Below are positions 49,732-62,560 of a stretch of 64,000 nt of DNA, in pieces. Location of the stretch: the NCBI GenBank assembly GCA_029783825.1, contig JAREIK010000379.1, positions 803,840-867,839 of the forward strand. Reading direction: 5' to 3'. The translations under genes were made by a program, and so were the position numbers. How positions within the stretch are numbered: the first letter of the stretch is position 1; every line of letters starts with the position of its first letter. The DNA is from Sapria himalayana (Eukaryota > Streptophyta > Magnoliopsida > Malpighiales > Rafflesiaceae). The notes below the pieces were generated by a model, which saw only the letters and a list, made by a program, of their open reading frames with translations, had not been told where the DNA came from and ran no database searches.

Positions 49732-49808
49732 CTAGTAGATGACTACTCCAAGATATCTTTTGGTGGTGCCCGATTCTATTTATGTCTAGTAGATGACTAC
49801 TCCAAGAT
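49732..49808. repeat. 23-bp direct repeat in the copia integrase
   Basis: ctagtagatgactactccaag followed by at occurs at 49732-49754 and again at 49786-49808, 54 bases apart. It duplicates the LVDDYSKM motif of the integrase core, one of several small duplications in this copy. Confidence 0.85.
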
Positions 49809-52006
49809 GTCTTGGATATTCATGATAAAATATAAATCAAAAACTTTTGGAAAGTTTAGGCATTGGGTTAGCTTAGTAGAAAACCTAACACTTAAGAAGG
49901 TTAATTTATTATGAACAGACAATGATCTAGAATTCTGTTCATTTGAATTTGAGAAATTCTACAAGGACAAAGGTATAGCTATACATAGAATAGTTAGGGA
50001 CACTACTCAGTAAAATGATATTACTGAAAGAATAAACCAAACTCTTTTGGAGAAAATTAGGTATATGATCTCTCAATCAGTCTTAAGTAAAAAGTTTTGG
50101 GCTGGAGATGTTAATACAGCATGCCATCTGATAAATAGATCACCAGAAAGTAGAATTGATTTAAAAATTCCAATTGAGGTATAGTCTAGTAAACCTATAG
50201 ATTATTCTAGTCTAAAAGTGTTTGATTGATTGTGTTGCCTACTATCATGTAAAAGTATGTCTAGTCATGAAGTTAAAGGATATGATGATAAGTACCTAAA
50301 AGGATGAAGTTAAAGGATTTCATATATAGTCATCATCTAAAAGGAGAGTATCCACTCTATGATTGTTACCTTTATTGAAGGTATCATCCTAAAATAAGTA
50401 CCTAGTCATATCCAATCATCTTAAGTTACTCAATCTAAACTTAAGGCAGATATAAATTTTAATTCTGTGGCTCCATGAATGATGTCTAAATTTGTCTCTA
50501 GACAATCAATAGTTGATCATGAATATGATCTTGAGTTTGTTTCTAAACATGATCTCGAACTTGCACATGAAGTGTCTGTTCCCAGCAATATTACTAGAGA
50601 TAGGCCTTGGAGGATAAATGTAGGTTCTCCTCTAAGATTCACTTTGATGAATTTGTAGGGTTTTCCCTACAAGTTGCCAAAGAAATTGACATTCCTAGAC
50701 AATCTTTCTTCAAGGATACTATTAAATGTCATGAATCCGAGTCATGGTTAGTTTCAACGAATGAAGAGATTGAATCCTTTTATAAGAATGGTACCAAGGT
50801 TACTGTACTTAATCCAAAGGGGAGAAAAATTATTTCTTGGAAATGAGTTTTGAAAAAGAAAAAAGATACCTCAGTTACAAGTGATTAAAATTCAAGGTAC
50901 TTCTAGTTGCAAGAGAGTTCAAAAAGAGGGTGATGATTAAAGAGAGATATTTTTTGTGTAGTCAAACATACCTCAATTAGGGTGCTTCTAGCAATAGTGG
51001 CATATTATAATCTTAAACTTAAATAACTAGATGTCAAAATTGCTTTCCATCATGGAGATTTAGAAAAAGAAATTTATATCAGCCAGCTTGAGGGTTTTGA
51101 GGTATTAATTAAAGAAACTCATGTATGTAAGATTCTAAAGTCCCTCTATGGCCTTAAATAGTCTCCTCATCTATGGTGCAATAGATTTGACTATTTCATG
51201 ACTAGTCATGAATATAGTAAGTATGACCATGACTACTATGTTTATTTTAGAAGACTATATGATGAGGCATATATCTACTTACTATTGTATGTAGATTATA
51301 TGCTTATTAGTTATCACTCCAAAAAATAAATCTAACATTAAGGAAAAAAAGAATCTCTTCAATTCAGTATTTGATATGAAAATACTTGAAGGGACAAAAA
51401 GAATTCTATGCATATAAATATTCAAAGATAAAACTAAAAAAAAATTATTTCTATCATGAAAATAATATATTTAGAAAATTTTATCTAGATTTGGAATAGA
51501 ATTTTTTAAGCATCTGCCCATTCCATATGCTTCCAACCTAAATATATAATTAGAGTTATGTCCTTAATCCGAAACTGATAAGGAACTAATGTCTAAGGTC
51601 CTTTATTCTAGTGATGTCTATGGTCCGCATGTATCTCATGATAGACACCCGACCTGTTATTATTCATGGAATGAGTGCAATGAGTAGGTTTATAATAAAC
51701 CCTAGTCAAGAGCATTTGAAAGCTATAATGAGAGTACTTAGGTGCTTCAAGGGGACATCCAATGTCGGTCAAATATTTGGTAATAAATACGAACTAATGC
51801 AAGCTAAATATTCTGATTCTGACTATGTAGGAGATATTATCGCAGATGGTCTATGAATGGCTATGTCTTCACTATGTGGCTTTGTATTTAGCTAGAAAGC
51901 CACTCTTCAATCTTATATCACTCAATTCTCCACTGAAGTAGAGTATATGAATAAAATTGAAGCTATGAAGGAAGGGATAAGGATGAAGAATTTTCTATCA
52001 TCGTGA

Positions 52007-52761
52007 GTCACAACATACTCAAGAATGTCCCATGAATTTTCTATCATCATCCTTCATGGTAATGATGTAACTCACACACTAAAGCTGAATCCCTTGGAAA
52101 AACACACAAGATAATATCAATGCTAAAACAGAATAAGTCCCTTTAAAATATATATAATGGATTGACATTTAAAAGTTTTTGTACATTCGACTTCGCAACC
52201 AATATACTAATGATGATTAACATACCCTAATTTAGGAATTCAACATATTGATTAATCTCATGCATTGCAATTAGAAAGGTTGTCACTTACTTGTTATTTC
52301 CTATCTAATGCATGAGTGAGCATTATGATTTACCTATTATTGCACATCATGAAAACTTCACACAAACTCACTAATAGCCATAACTCTAATTCAATTTATA
52401 TTTAGTCACAATCTATCAACATCAATGCATAAAATAAACTAAACCATTAATACATTCATAATTAAAACCATCTACATTACATAATTAAAATTACACAAAC
52501 TCTAGATCATGCTAATTTGGTACAAGTTATTGATTATATTCTTAGAGTAGAGTAGTCTAAGAGTTATGCCTCCAACATTAGGATTTGACATAGGTCATAC
52601 ATCCCTTGCTTGTTTTTGAAACTTCTAGAAAGTATGAAAATTTTTCTTGGGGGTTGTAGTTGTTGTGGCTTTGCTTGATGCATGAGGAGAGATGGAGAAC
52701 AAAATAAGAGTCTCTTGAAAATTCTCTAAATTCCACCTTTATACAAGAGTGGCATTTGTTG
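52007..52761. other. No recognisable gene
   Basis: Sequence between the copia RNase H end and the next LTR. A 75-codon minus frame at 52578-52805 crosses into the LTR and is not supported. The expected copia 3' LTR is absent here. Confidence 0.4.
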
Positions 52762-53211
52762 TGACACCACATTCCCCGGGGGGTCTCATTCATTCCATCA
52801 CACAATACAATGTGTAATAAAATAAAATTTTCTCAAATGTACAATATATATTTTTTTCGTTTTACATTTTATTTGCTCAGCGGAAGAAAGAAAACACATA
52901 ATATATTATTTAAGCCACAACCAGCATTCCTTCACATGTGCAATCCCGTATATAGATCTGTCATCTGTCCTGGACCTATACTTGAAAAGGGGTCCTACAA
53001 TGGAGTGAGCAAAGCTCAGTAATGTAAACTCCTTCATGAGTTACTCCATACCTAAGTGCACGTAAAACATCATGAATATATATCAATACCCATTTAAGTA
53101 CAATGTTTATATGAATGCAATTATAGATGAAATATATTAATGCCCATATTCCTGAGTTTCATCGACTCACTCACACATACCGAAGTCAAGTGTGACATAT
53201 TATATATCTAG

Positions 53212-53245
<34 letters not shown>

Positions 53246-54371
53246 GTATATGTATATATAGATATTTTTTTGGAATTATTCTGAAAAATATGGACTTTCT
53301 CCGAAAAACATATTAGATATTTATCCGAATAAAATATTATTTTTTTGGATTTACTCCGAGAAATAAGCACCACCATAACTCTACCTGGACGTTGTCCCAA
53401 TTCGAGTTCGCAATCTATAATAACCATGTACCAAATAAAATCACACGTAACTCAATTTAGATGTTGTCCCAATTCGAGTTCGTTAAATACCATCCATATA
53501 CCTTCATATATATATATATCATGTACATGGAATGTTACCATGCATATGAAATACAACTATGTCATTTCCAATTTAACCAATGTTCCATACTTAATTATAA
53601 TAATTCAAATCCAAGTCGTATTGTACTAATTTTTACTAAACGAAATACCAAAACTTTTCATCAATTAATTATTTTCAATAAAATTTCTAAAAATTCAAAT
53701 TGAAATATAAAACATGATCATTTCTAGTCATTAAATAGAAAGAAATTCTGATAGGAGAAAGCCTATACCTTTCGAAAAATTTCACAGAAACTTTATAAAT
53801 TTGATATCAATGTGAAGATCTCGTCTATAGAGTAACTTTAGTTCTTGGACTATTTCATTCCGATTCTAGAATAATCCATTACGATTAAAAGAAGATTCAC
53901 AGATATTTTTTTTGTACTGTCTCTCTCCGGAGCCGAACATTTTTTTTCAGCATCTCTCATTTATGGATTCCTGACATTTTTCTCTCTTTTTTAATTATTA
54001 TTATCATTAATTAAGAATGATATTTTTTTTCCTTTTAGGTTGACACCTGGATAGCCGAGGACCACCCGGGTAGGCACAGCCACGTGCGGATGACGTGGCA
54101 TGGTCTAACGGTTGAGCAAACAATTTTTTTAAATTCTAATAATTATTTAATTAAATAAAAATATAACAAATTCTGATTTTCTCAAAATGTAACGAAATTT
54201 GACACCGTAACTATATTTTCCAAGATGAATTTAATAATAACATCCATTTTATCATTATGACTCTAAAATTTTCGGGTTATTTTCTATTATTGCAAAATTA
54301 CCATTTTGCCCTTTTTTTTTCTTGAAATCAAATTATGTTAGTTATTTATTCATTTTTTTTGGGATTTCACA
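52762..54371 (-). repeat. Ty3-gypsy 3' LTR
   Basis: Plus strand runs from tgacaccacatt to gggatttcaca, 1610 bases. Shared blocks with 56763-58366 include tttgctcagcggaagaaaga and tctgtcatctgtcctggacct. It carries a (TA)n stretch at about 53205-53260 and is next to the PPT. Confidence 0.88.
53205..53260. repeat. TA-rich microsatellite in LTR
   Basis: tatata and tatgtata units, corresponding to the (CA)n at 18789 and ta arrays at 21720 in sibling LTRs. Confidence 0.75.
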
Positions 54372-54384
54372 TTCTCTCCTCCTT
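54372..54384 (-). other. Polypurine tract
   Basis: Minus strand aaggaggagagaa lies directly upstream of the 3' LTR, the usual place for priming plus-strand DNA synthesis. The corresponding tract is deleted in the copy at 20590-20652. Confidence 0.8.
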
Positions 54385-54477
54385 AAAAAATTTCATCCTG
54401 AATTCTCATAATTACACCTTATCACTTATAAACATATTCTGAAGTTAAATAATTATTTAATTACTAAAATACACACC

Positions 54478-56508
54478 TTAATTTTCAAATAAAAAAGTAT
54501 AAGCAACACGCATCGTGTCTTCACATTCCCATGTTGCTTCTTCTATTCCTTGATGCTGCCATATCACTTTTATTAGTCTCACAGTTTTACCTTGGAAAAC
54601 TAGATCTCGACTATCAATGATTTTCACTGGGATGGATTTCTTTAAATGTTCCATCTGCGTCAATAACTAGTTAACCCCAATCCATTACATGAGTTGGATC
54701 AAAAATATATTTTCTAAGCAAAGAGTCATGAAATATCTCATGGACACCAGATAAATGTGGCGGTAATGCCAATCGATAAGCAACCAAACCCACCTTCTCG
54801 AGTATTTCGAAAGGCCTAATATATCTTGGTGATAACTTTCCATGCTTACCAAATCTGATTACTCCCCCCTTTGGCATCAATTTCAAGAAAACATGATCTC
54901 CTACTTCATATTCTAGGAGTCATCTTCGTTTATTAGCATAACTTTTCTGTCGACTTTGTGCTGTAAGAAGATGTTGTCGTATCAAAACTACTTTCTCAGA
55001 GGTATCTTTAATCACATCTAGACCCGTAATGGATCGGTCTCCCACCTCAGCCCAGCAAACTGGAGATCGACATGGCCTTCCATGCAATGATTCATATGGT
55101 GCCATTTGGATACTTGCATGATAACTATTGTTATAGGCAAACTGGACCAAAGGCAGATGTTCTTCCCAGCTACCCTTGAAATCTTGACAACATGCTCACA
55201 ACATATCTTCCAAAACTTGTATTGTTCTTTACGACTGACCATCTGTCTGTGGATGGAAAGCAGTGCTTATTATCAACTATGTTCCCATTGCTTTCTGAAA
55301 ACTCTTCCAAAAATGAGTCGTAAATCGGGGATCTCTGTTCTATACAATAGATACTGGCACTCCATGTAATCGGACAATTTCTCATATGTATAACCTACAC
55401 AATTTCTCGCATGTGAAGGTCATTCACATTGCTAGAAAATGTGAGGACTTTGTAAGCCGATCCACATACCCACACAGCATCATGTTTTCGTGATGTCCGT
55501 GGCAAGTGAGTCACAAAATCCATTTTGGAAAAGACCCGTGCCCCTTTTATCTGGTCAAATAAATCATCAATCATTGGTAATTAATATCGATTCTTTATTG
55601 TAACCCTATTCAACTATCATTAATCAATGCACAGTCAAAATATTCTATCCTTTTTCTTTGCAAATAAAACTAGAGCACCCCAAGGTGAAGTGCTGGGCCT
55701 AATAAAATACTTGCCCAATATATATTGTATCTAGACCTTGAGTTCTTGTAATTCAATCGGTGTCATCCTATATGGAGTCATAGAAATGAGTGATGTACCA
55801 GGATGTAACTCAATACAAAAATCCACATTCTTGTGCGGGGGTAATCCTGGTAATTCATTAGGAAAAACATCCTCATATTCACAAACTATCCGAGGAAGAT
55901 TCATATTCAATGTCTCTTCTTCTTCTAGGGAGAGACATGCCAAACAACCTATAAGTTGTCCATGCCATTTAGAATCATACATAGTATGTGGTAAAGCATC
56001 AAGCTTATCCCCCTGAAATACAACACATATATCGTCTGGTGTGTGGATAATAATTCTTCTACGATCACAATAAATAATGATCCGGTGTGCTGTTAATTAG
56101 TCCATGCCAAGAATTACATAAAAATACGACATGTCCATGACTCTAAGATCTGTCATGAATATAATCCCTGAGATTTCTAACTCACAATCTTGACATATCT
56201 GTCTACTTTTCACCTTAGACCCCAAAGGAGAAGGCACATGCAATAACTTGTCCAAGTTTTTTTTTCAACTAGTCATAACCAATGATCTACTATCATTGTT
56301 TCCCCTCTTCCTATAAATATTGAAGGATGATGTACTTTGAACTTTTAAAGGTACTTGATTTTTCTTGACTTCCAGTTGCACTAGTTTGTGCAACACTTGC
56401 AACAGCAATACCCACAGCCTCTATCAGAGCCTGCTGATCAAAGAATGCTAGGGGTTGATCCTCATTTCGTGGACGTCCCCGGTTTCCTCGTTCTCTACTT
56501 GACATCAT
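54478..56508 (-). pseudogene. Ty3-gypsy gag-pol with large internal deletion
   Basis: From ATG 56508 the minus strand gives the gag head MMSSRERGNRGRPRNEDQPL and a short Ala/Ser-rich stretch, then stops. Protease remnants follow (LGMD near 56105). The reverse transcriptase start is readable: EYEDVFPNELPGLPPHKNVD at 55880-55822, PYRMTPIELQELKV at about 55775-55735 and, in a broken frame, LCIDY-like and LPMIDDLFDQIKGARVFSK to about 55525. Sequence then passes straight to integrase (TFSS, MREIV near 55400; FAYNNSYHASIQMAPYESL near 55120; LKLMPKGGVIRFGKHGKLSP near 54860). The C-terminal part (YRLALPPHLSGVHEIFHDS near 54750; DLVFQGKTVRLIKVIWQHQG near 54580) ends at 54478. Most of gag, the RT active-site half, RNase H and the integrase zinc-binding region are gone. 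Confidence 0.85.
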
Positions 56509-56746
56509 TCATAAGTCAAATAATAATATAAGAATCACATTCATTCCCTATTATTAGTGCACATGCCAACTAATAATAGATTTTTTATTTCGAAAATATC
56601 ATTTCATTTTCTGAACCACTAATGTTATGTATTATTTACCCGTGTTCTTTTTTTCCCCGAGTATTAGATATTTATATATCTAAACTTTCTTATCACATTA
56701 TGAAACTTGTACCAATTTCTGAGTTATAGGTAATCGTATACCTACC

Positions 56747-56757
56747 CTCTGATACCA
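56747..56757 (-). other. Primer binding site, initiator-Met tRNA type
   Basis: Minus strand tggtatcagag lies a few bases inside the 5' LTR end at 56763, as in the sibling at 19272. Confidence 0.85.
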
Positions 56758-56762
56758 AGCCG

Positions 56763-58366
56763 TGACATCCCATTTCTCAAGGGGTCCCATTCATTCCATC
56801 ACACAATACAATGTGCAATAAAATAAAATGTTCTCAAATGTAAAATACATTTTTTTTGTTTTATATTTTATTTGCTCAGCGGAAGAAAGAAATACACAAC
56901 ATATTATTTAAGCCACAACCAGCTTTCCTTCACATGTGCGATCCCGTATGTGGATCTGTCATCTGTCCTGGACCTGTACCTGAAAAGGGGTCCCATAGAG
57001 GAGTGAGCAAAGCTTAGTAGGGTAAACTCTTTCAGAGTTACTCCCCGCCTATGTGCACGTAAAACATCATGAATATATAATAACACCCATTTAAGTATCT
57101 TATTTATATGAATCTAATTATTGATGAAATGTTTATATACCCATATTTCTGAGTCTCATCGACTCACTCACACATGCCGATAACAAGTGTGATATATTAT
57201 ATATCTGGATCTATATATGTATATATATCTATATAAATATTTATTTTTTTGGAATTATTCCGAAAAATATGGACATCCTTCGAAAAACATATTGGACATT
57301 TATCCGAATAAAATATCATTTTCTTGGATCTACTCTAAAAAATAAGCACCGCCGTAACTCTGTCTAGATGTTATCCCAATTCAAGTTTGCAATCTATAAT
57401 AACCATGTACCAAATAAAATCCTACACAACTCAGTCTTGATGTTGTCCCAATTCAAGTTTGCTAAATACCATCCATATACATACATACATACATATATAT
57501 ATATCATGCACCCACCCATGTATATGGAATGTTCTAGTGCGTATGAAATGCAACTATGCCATTTCCAATTTAACATATGTTCCAGACACAATTATAATAA
57601 TCCAAATCCAAGTTGTATTGTACTAATTTTTACTAAACGAAATACCGAAAATTTTCACCAAATAATTATTTCCAATAAAATTTATAATAATTCAAATAAA
57701 ATATAAAACATGATCATTTTTGGCCATTAAATATAAAGAAATTCTATAAGAGAAAATTGATACCTTGTAGAAAATTTCACAGAGTCTTTATGAATTTAAT
57801 ATCAATGTGAAGATCTCATCGTGTCGAGTAACTTTAGTTCTTGGACTATTTCATTCCGATTCCAGAATAATCCGTTACGATTAAAAGAAGATTCACATAT
57901 ATATTTTTTTCTGTACTGTCTCTCTCCGGAGCCGAACATTTTTTTTCAGCCTCTCTCATTTTCTGGATTCCTGACATTTTTCTCTCTTTTTAATTATTAT
58001 CATTAAATAATAATAATATTTATTTTTCCTTTTAGGTTGACACTTGGACAGCCGACGGACCGCCCGCGCAGGCACAATCACATGTGGACGACGTGGCACG
58101 TTCTTTCGGTTGAGCAAATTTTTTTTTTAATTCTAATAATTATTTAATTAAATAAAAATATAACAAATTCTAATTTTCTCAGAATTTAATGAAATTTGAC
58201 ACCGTAGCTATATTTTCTAAGACAAGTTTAATAACGACATCCATTTTATTATTATTGCTCTAAACTTTTCAGGTTATTTTCTATTATTGCAAAATTACCA
58301 TTTTGCCCTTTTTTTTCCAGAAATCAAATTATGTTAGTTATTTATTCATTTTTTCAGGATTTCACA
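56763..58366 (-). repeat. Ty3-gypsy 5' LTR
   Basis: Plus strand runs from tgacatccca to aggatttcaca, 1604 bases, and is collinear with 52762-54371. It includes an (ACAT)n/(AT)n patch at 57475-57505. Confidence 0.88.
57475..57505. repeat. (ACAT)n and (AT)n microsatellite
   Basis: Tandem acat units followed by atatat within the LTR; the other LTR of the pair has only a short ta run at this point. Confidence 0.85.
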
Positions 58367-58394
58367 TTTTTTCTCAAAGTAGTAAGTCATAACT

Positions 58395-59640
58395 TTCAGA
58401 AGAAAGTGAAAACTTTATCCTTCATATTTTTTTCTTGAGGTCATGTCTCTGAAAAATAAATGTATCTTTTCAACATCTTGATCTTTCTATAATACAAAGT
58501 GATGACATTATGAAATGGTCATGACTTCAGGTCTTCATTTATTTCTAGTCCATAAAGTCCATGGGGTTGTGAAGTGCTTGTTGAGTATAGATGGGTTCTC
58601 ATATTATTATATATTCTTGGTGATGTATTGAGGCCAAAATATTGACAATTGATTTTTCTTGATATGAATGTGTCCATGATACTACGAAGTGTTTGCAACA
58701 CAAAAATAATCCTTCAAATATCTTCAAGTGTCCATAGCATAATAAGGGGCTACTCCACTAATATTTTTTCTCTTATATTATATATTGCTATGGCACTGAT
58801 AGGATGATGTAGCATTGATACGTAATTTGTATGTGTAAGTCATGACTATGTCTTCTTTTGAGGACAAGAATTATAACCTTGGAAATAATCATACTCAAGT
58901 AATTTTCTCTATAATATTTAATATTCCAAAAATTGTGGCATTGAAAAATTATCGTGATTATGGAATGAGTACTTGTAGGTATATAATTTTTTGTAGTTCA
59001 AACATGGTGGCTTTTGGGAATCTTCCATTACCTTTACTTGAGATTACCAAGCCATTTAAATATCGATGGGACTCCAAGAAGTGACTCCATGATAATGAAT
59101 GTTGAGTTGGTAAGTTTGGCTCGAGAATTCATATCAAAACCATTTAAATATTCCAAGCATACTATAGTTGGGACTCCATGATAATATTCGATTCATTAAG
59201 AATGTGTTGCACAATCGAAAGATTATATTAACGAGTTGATAAGGACATGACATTCAAGAATTACCTCCAAATATTTAGAAAGAGTTTTGGCCAATAATGG
59301 ATGTCGCAACTACATGAGAATTACTAAACTATCTACTCTCCTTAACACTACCAATAACTCATTGAATTGATGCCTATTTATCAAAGATTTCTAACTACTA
59401 TAATTCACAAGTGGCTAATAACAATTAAACAAGGATAACAAAAAATATACCTATGCACCATGATTTCATCAACTAACACGCCCAACATTGGTTTCCCTCT
59501 AGAACCTAACATACTTCTATTTTTCCCTTATGGATAAAAGTTAATCAACCAATTGAACAATTGAAAATCCCAAATTAAGGTTCATCAACAAAAAAATTAC
59601 CCAAAAATAAACAAAAAACCTACCAACAAATTAATGATGA
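58395..59640. repeat. Unclassified dispersed repeat blocks, second locus
   Basis: 58395-58790 matches 46790-47180, 58830-59330 matches 40480-40960 and 41990-42560, and 59520-59640 matches 46430-46560. Their order here differs from that at 40-47 kb. No gene is recognisable; an 80-codon frame at 58842-59084 lies in the repeat and shows no family signal. Confidence 0.6.
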
Positions 59641-60184
59641 ATAAAAATTTCAAAAAAAAGAAAAATAAGATGATTAAAATACCATTATTTTGAAATTGGG
59701 TGTTAAAGAAATGGCTCAAAATTTTTATTAGTAAGTTTAATTTCATAGATTTTGAATAACTATAAGTATTCTAATTATATTTATAATATTTATTTACCTT
59801 ATATCAAAATAAATTATTAATTCATATTTTGTCTCACATGCAATGTGCATCAAAAAATAATCTAAACTAAATTGAGTAAAGAAGTAAATTGGAGAGAGAG
59901 AAAAATGATATGATAAAAATTACTAATTATATGGAAGCAATAATCTTGGAGATGCGAGAAAAAAATCTAAATGGCCAAAATTCTTTATTTGTAAATTTGT
60001 TTAACCAAGATTTCGAATCACTACAAGCATCCAAATTTATTTTTAATAAGTATTTACGAATATTTGATTAAAACATATTTATCTTCTGCATACAATATAA
60101 ATCAAACAATTAGTCTAAACTTAAATAACAAAACATATAATTCAAATATTTATTTTAGCTAAAATATGAAGTAAATAACCTAAT
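59641..60184. other. No recognisable gene
   Basis: AT-rich sequence bridging two dispersed-repeat blocks. A 60-codon plus frame at 59889-60071 is Lys/Asn/Glu-rich without family signal. Its words resemble those at 60000-60300 and 44400-44900. Confidence 0.4.
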
Positions 60185-60552
60185 TTGAAAGCGACAAAAA
60201 CTAATTTATAAGACATGTTCATTATTATAAGGCTATAACATTAAAAAAAAGGCAAAATTCAATAGAAAAAATTAATTATTAGTATATTTTAAACCATGAT
60301 TTTAAAGTATTAAATTATATATGGAATAATAATTTACCTCATATTTAATATTTGATTAATTTTTTTTTCATACCATATGTAATATGAATCAACATATTAG
60401 TTTTTAGTTCAACTAACATGTTATTTTGCTCATTGTTATTAGATAAGTAACATGAGTTGCAATGCCAATAAGTATCGAAAAGATATTGATTCTTAACATA
60501 ATTAGAACATGTCACAAAAACTTTCCTCCACCTCAAAATAGTCTTGTCTCCG

Positions 60553-60589
60553 CTCACACACACACACACACTCTCTCTCTCTCTCCCTA

Positions 60590-60624
<35 letters not shown>

Positions 60625-60648
60625 CTCTCTCTCTCTCTCTCTCTCTCC
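60553..60648. repeat. Compound (CA)n(CT)n(CA)n(CT)n microsatellite
   Basis: Two ca arrays and two ct arrays alternate. The Ser/Leu/His and Arg/Glu/Cys/Val open frames across it are artefacts. Confidence 0.95.
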
Positions 60649-60809
60649 TCCTTACCTTGAATTGAGAAAGAATCTTGTTCAACTACTAAAACATGATTAA
60701 ACAATTGTACATTATCATGTATCCTATTATTATTTGAAGAATATATATTAAATGATAGACATCTATTAAAAAAAGATATTATCATTAAGATTTTGTGTCA
60801 TCAAAATTA

Positions 60810-60843
60810 TGTGTGTGTGTGCATGTGTGCATGCACGCGTGTT
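60810..60843. repeat. (TG)n microsatellite with a tgca/cgcg palindromic patch
   Basis: gtgtgtgtgtgcatgtgtgc followed by atgcacgcgtg: alternating purine-pyrimidine throughout, a composition that can favour Z-DNA. Confidence 0.85.
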
Positions 60844-61450
60844 TAATATAGTAAAAGTAAAACATTCCTACAAATTGATCCATTTATCTAATAATTTTAG
60901 TAAAACTAACTATATTAGAAGAAACTCCCAAATTTGATCAAATAACTTACAAAACTCAATGTATTGATCAACTTCATCATAACATATAAAAATTCTACAA
61001 TGAAGTAGTTATAATATAGTTTCAAAAGAATGATTAATACTACATGAATTTAACTTGTTGTCACATCTCAAAATATTTTTTGCATGACATGCAAGAAACA
61101 GAAGTTGTACAAATACTAGCATTAAAATAATATTATAATATCCCTAAAAGCCAAACAACAATTTTATTTCACTCTCATCTCTTGCTACTTTTAGTAGATA
61201 GATAGAATGTAGACATACTATCAACTAGTCTAATTTTTTTCTGACTAAATAACTAAACTTGAATTAAAAGAGTTCATTGGGTTTACTCTACAAATAATTG
61301 TTCAACATTCAATAAGTAATGTTTGTCACCTTGCCACTAGTTAATTTCACTCCCATGACAAACCTCACATAAAAATATGTAATAGATTGTATACAAATTA
61401 TGTTAATCACAACAATTCAAAGCTAATTAATTCAATTAAGTTTTAATAAA

Positions 61451-62560
61451 ATTAAAAGTAAGATATTGATACATAAGGAATGTTGTATCTAGTACAAGGC
61501 TCTATTATCAAATCTATTTTTTAAATAGGATCTTAGTTATGAATGATATTAAAGGGTAGATAAACTCCTTATTAATACATATTAAATATTCTCACTAGTA
61601 CAAGGCCTCACATCATGCAATGTTGTGAAAATGAATAAGGAATTAGGTAGGAAAAAAAACTTATAATAACAAAAATGGACATTAGCAAAGATAGTCAATA
61701 AAAGTAGAACAAATTTAATTTTCAAAGGCTCATCTTTCATCTACATTTCAAATAAAAATTTTAAAAATAGTTAAGTCAAAGAATATAAGAATACTAATAA
61801 TAACTCCAGTTGGTATATGTAATATTTGTACAAAGTCTGAGTATAAGAATATCTAATACATCCATATATATTTTTGTGTCTGCCCAGGTTTAGTAGAGCA
61901 ATTCAATTATATTAGTTCAAAAAAATTGCTTAAATTAAAAAAAAAATTGTTTGATTTAATTTAAGTGTAATTATTCGGCATGTTTAAATTTTATAATGTC
62001 ACATTCTTTTTTTGCATGCAGTACCAATTGTGTGTTCATAATTCATTTGATTTAGAGCGACAAAATCATTTTTAATAAAACAAAAGAGAATGAACTATTC
62101 AAAAAGTGCGAGGTGACACCATTTTTTTTATTTGAAAAAAAATAAAGGGTTACATAAAAAGTATTCCCAAAATAAAATATATTTCAAAGTGTGTGAAATA
62201 ATGTTAAATGGTTACAAAACAAAAATAATAAAGTTTTAGTTTAGTCTAATTTTTAAAACATTAAAAAAATTATTGCCAAAACAAAAAATATTTATGTTTT
62301 TGGTATATTTTTATAAAAAAATTTAAAAATAGGACAAAAAGTAAATATTTTAGTTTTTGTACCGCTAAAGATAATTTTCTCAAACTAATCTATTAAATGA
62401 TTGTGTTTCAAAAATGTAAATATTTTACATTTTGTAATATCTAAGATAATTACCCAAAAAACAAATGCAACTATATTTGAAATAAGAATAAAAAATAAAT
62501 TAAATTAACATTTAAAATTATATTTTAACAAGAGATGCATATGTTAATTTGTTTTGTCCC
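61451..62560. other. No recognisable gene
   Basis: AT-rich DNA. The phrase aaatatttatgttttt-gg and relatives occur at 62280-62440, similar to 1400-1490 and 30670-31290. A minisatellite follows. Confidence 0.45.

Larger units (their letters stand above)
47733..52006 (+). pseudogene. Ty1-copia gag-pol polyprotein, decayed
   Basis: Domains follow the Ty1-copia order (protease, integrase, reverse transcriptase, RNase H). Gag: IEKFNGKNGFSM then QIKMWAHM near 47770-47830, EETYACLWIKLELLYMTKSL near 47990-48050, and ALKGVDVKVEDEDVVLL near 48150. A retroviral-type protease region with the degraded WILDSGA-like start is present twice (48630 and 49120). Integrase: VDDYSKMSWIFMIKYKSKTF at 49790-49850, TDNDLEF near 49920 and ACHLINRSPESRI near 50120. 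Reverse transcriptase: ESWLVSTNEEIESF at 50740, LDVKIAFHHGDLEKEIY at about 51025-51075, CKILKSLYGLK near 51128 and YLLLYVDYMLIS near 51280 (YVDD now YVDY). RNase H: AKYSDSDYVGDI near 51808 and FSTEVEYMNKIEAMKEGI near 51930. Stops are frequent; no 3' LTR was found. The YVDD active site change alone would disable it. Confidence 0.88.
52762..58366 (-). mobile_element. Ty3-gypsy element, both LTRs, deleted pol
   Basis: LTRs at 52762-54371 (3') and 56763-58366 (5') flank about 2.4 kb of internal DNA. On the minus strand they begin tgtgaaatcc and end tgtca. PBS, gag head, part of reverse transcriptase, integrase and PPT are present in the right order. By eye the LTRs agree at roughly nine of ten bases, so the insertion is not young. 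The five-base flanks (tgttg and ttttt) do not match, so no target duplication was confirmed. It belongs to the same family as 17871-23497 and is missing much of gag, RT, RNase H and the integrase N-terminus, so it could move only with proteins from another copy. Confidence 0.86.
60185..61450. repeat. Unclassified dispersed repeat, copy B
   Basis: Collinear with 44880-46060 at roughly four of five bases by eye. The microsatellite position is conserved but its content differs: (CT)n at 45224 is replaced by alternating (CA)n and (CT)n at 60553-60648, and (TG)n at 45417 by a tg/tgca run at 60810-60843. Confidence 0.7.

Noticed and set aside
55106..56016. Plus-strand frames within the gypsy pol
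   Set aside because: Opposite-strand shadows of integrase and reverse transcriptase remnants.
60345..60785. A 146-codon minus frame and a 67-codon plus frame across a CA/CT microsatellite
   Set aside because: The middle is microsatellite translation. The short non-repeat part is shared with 45108-45413 and is recorded as repeat similarity.
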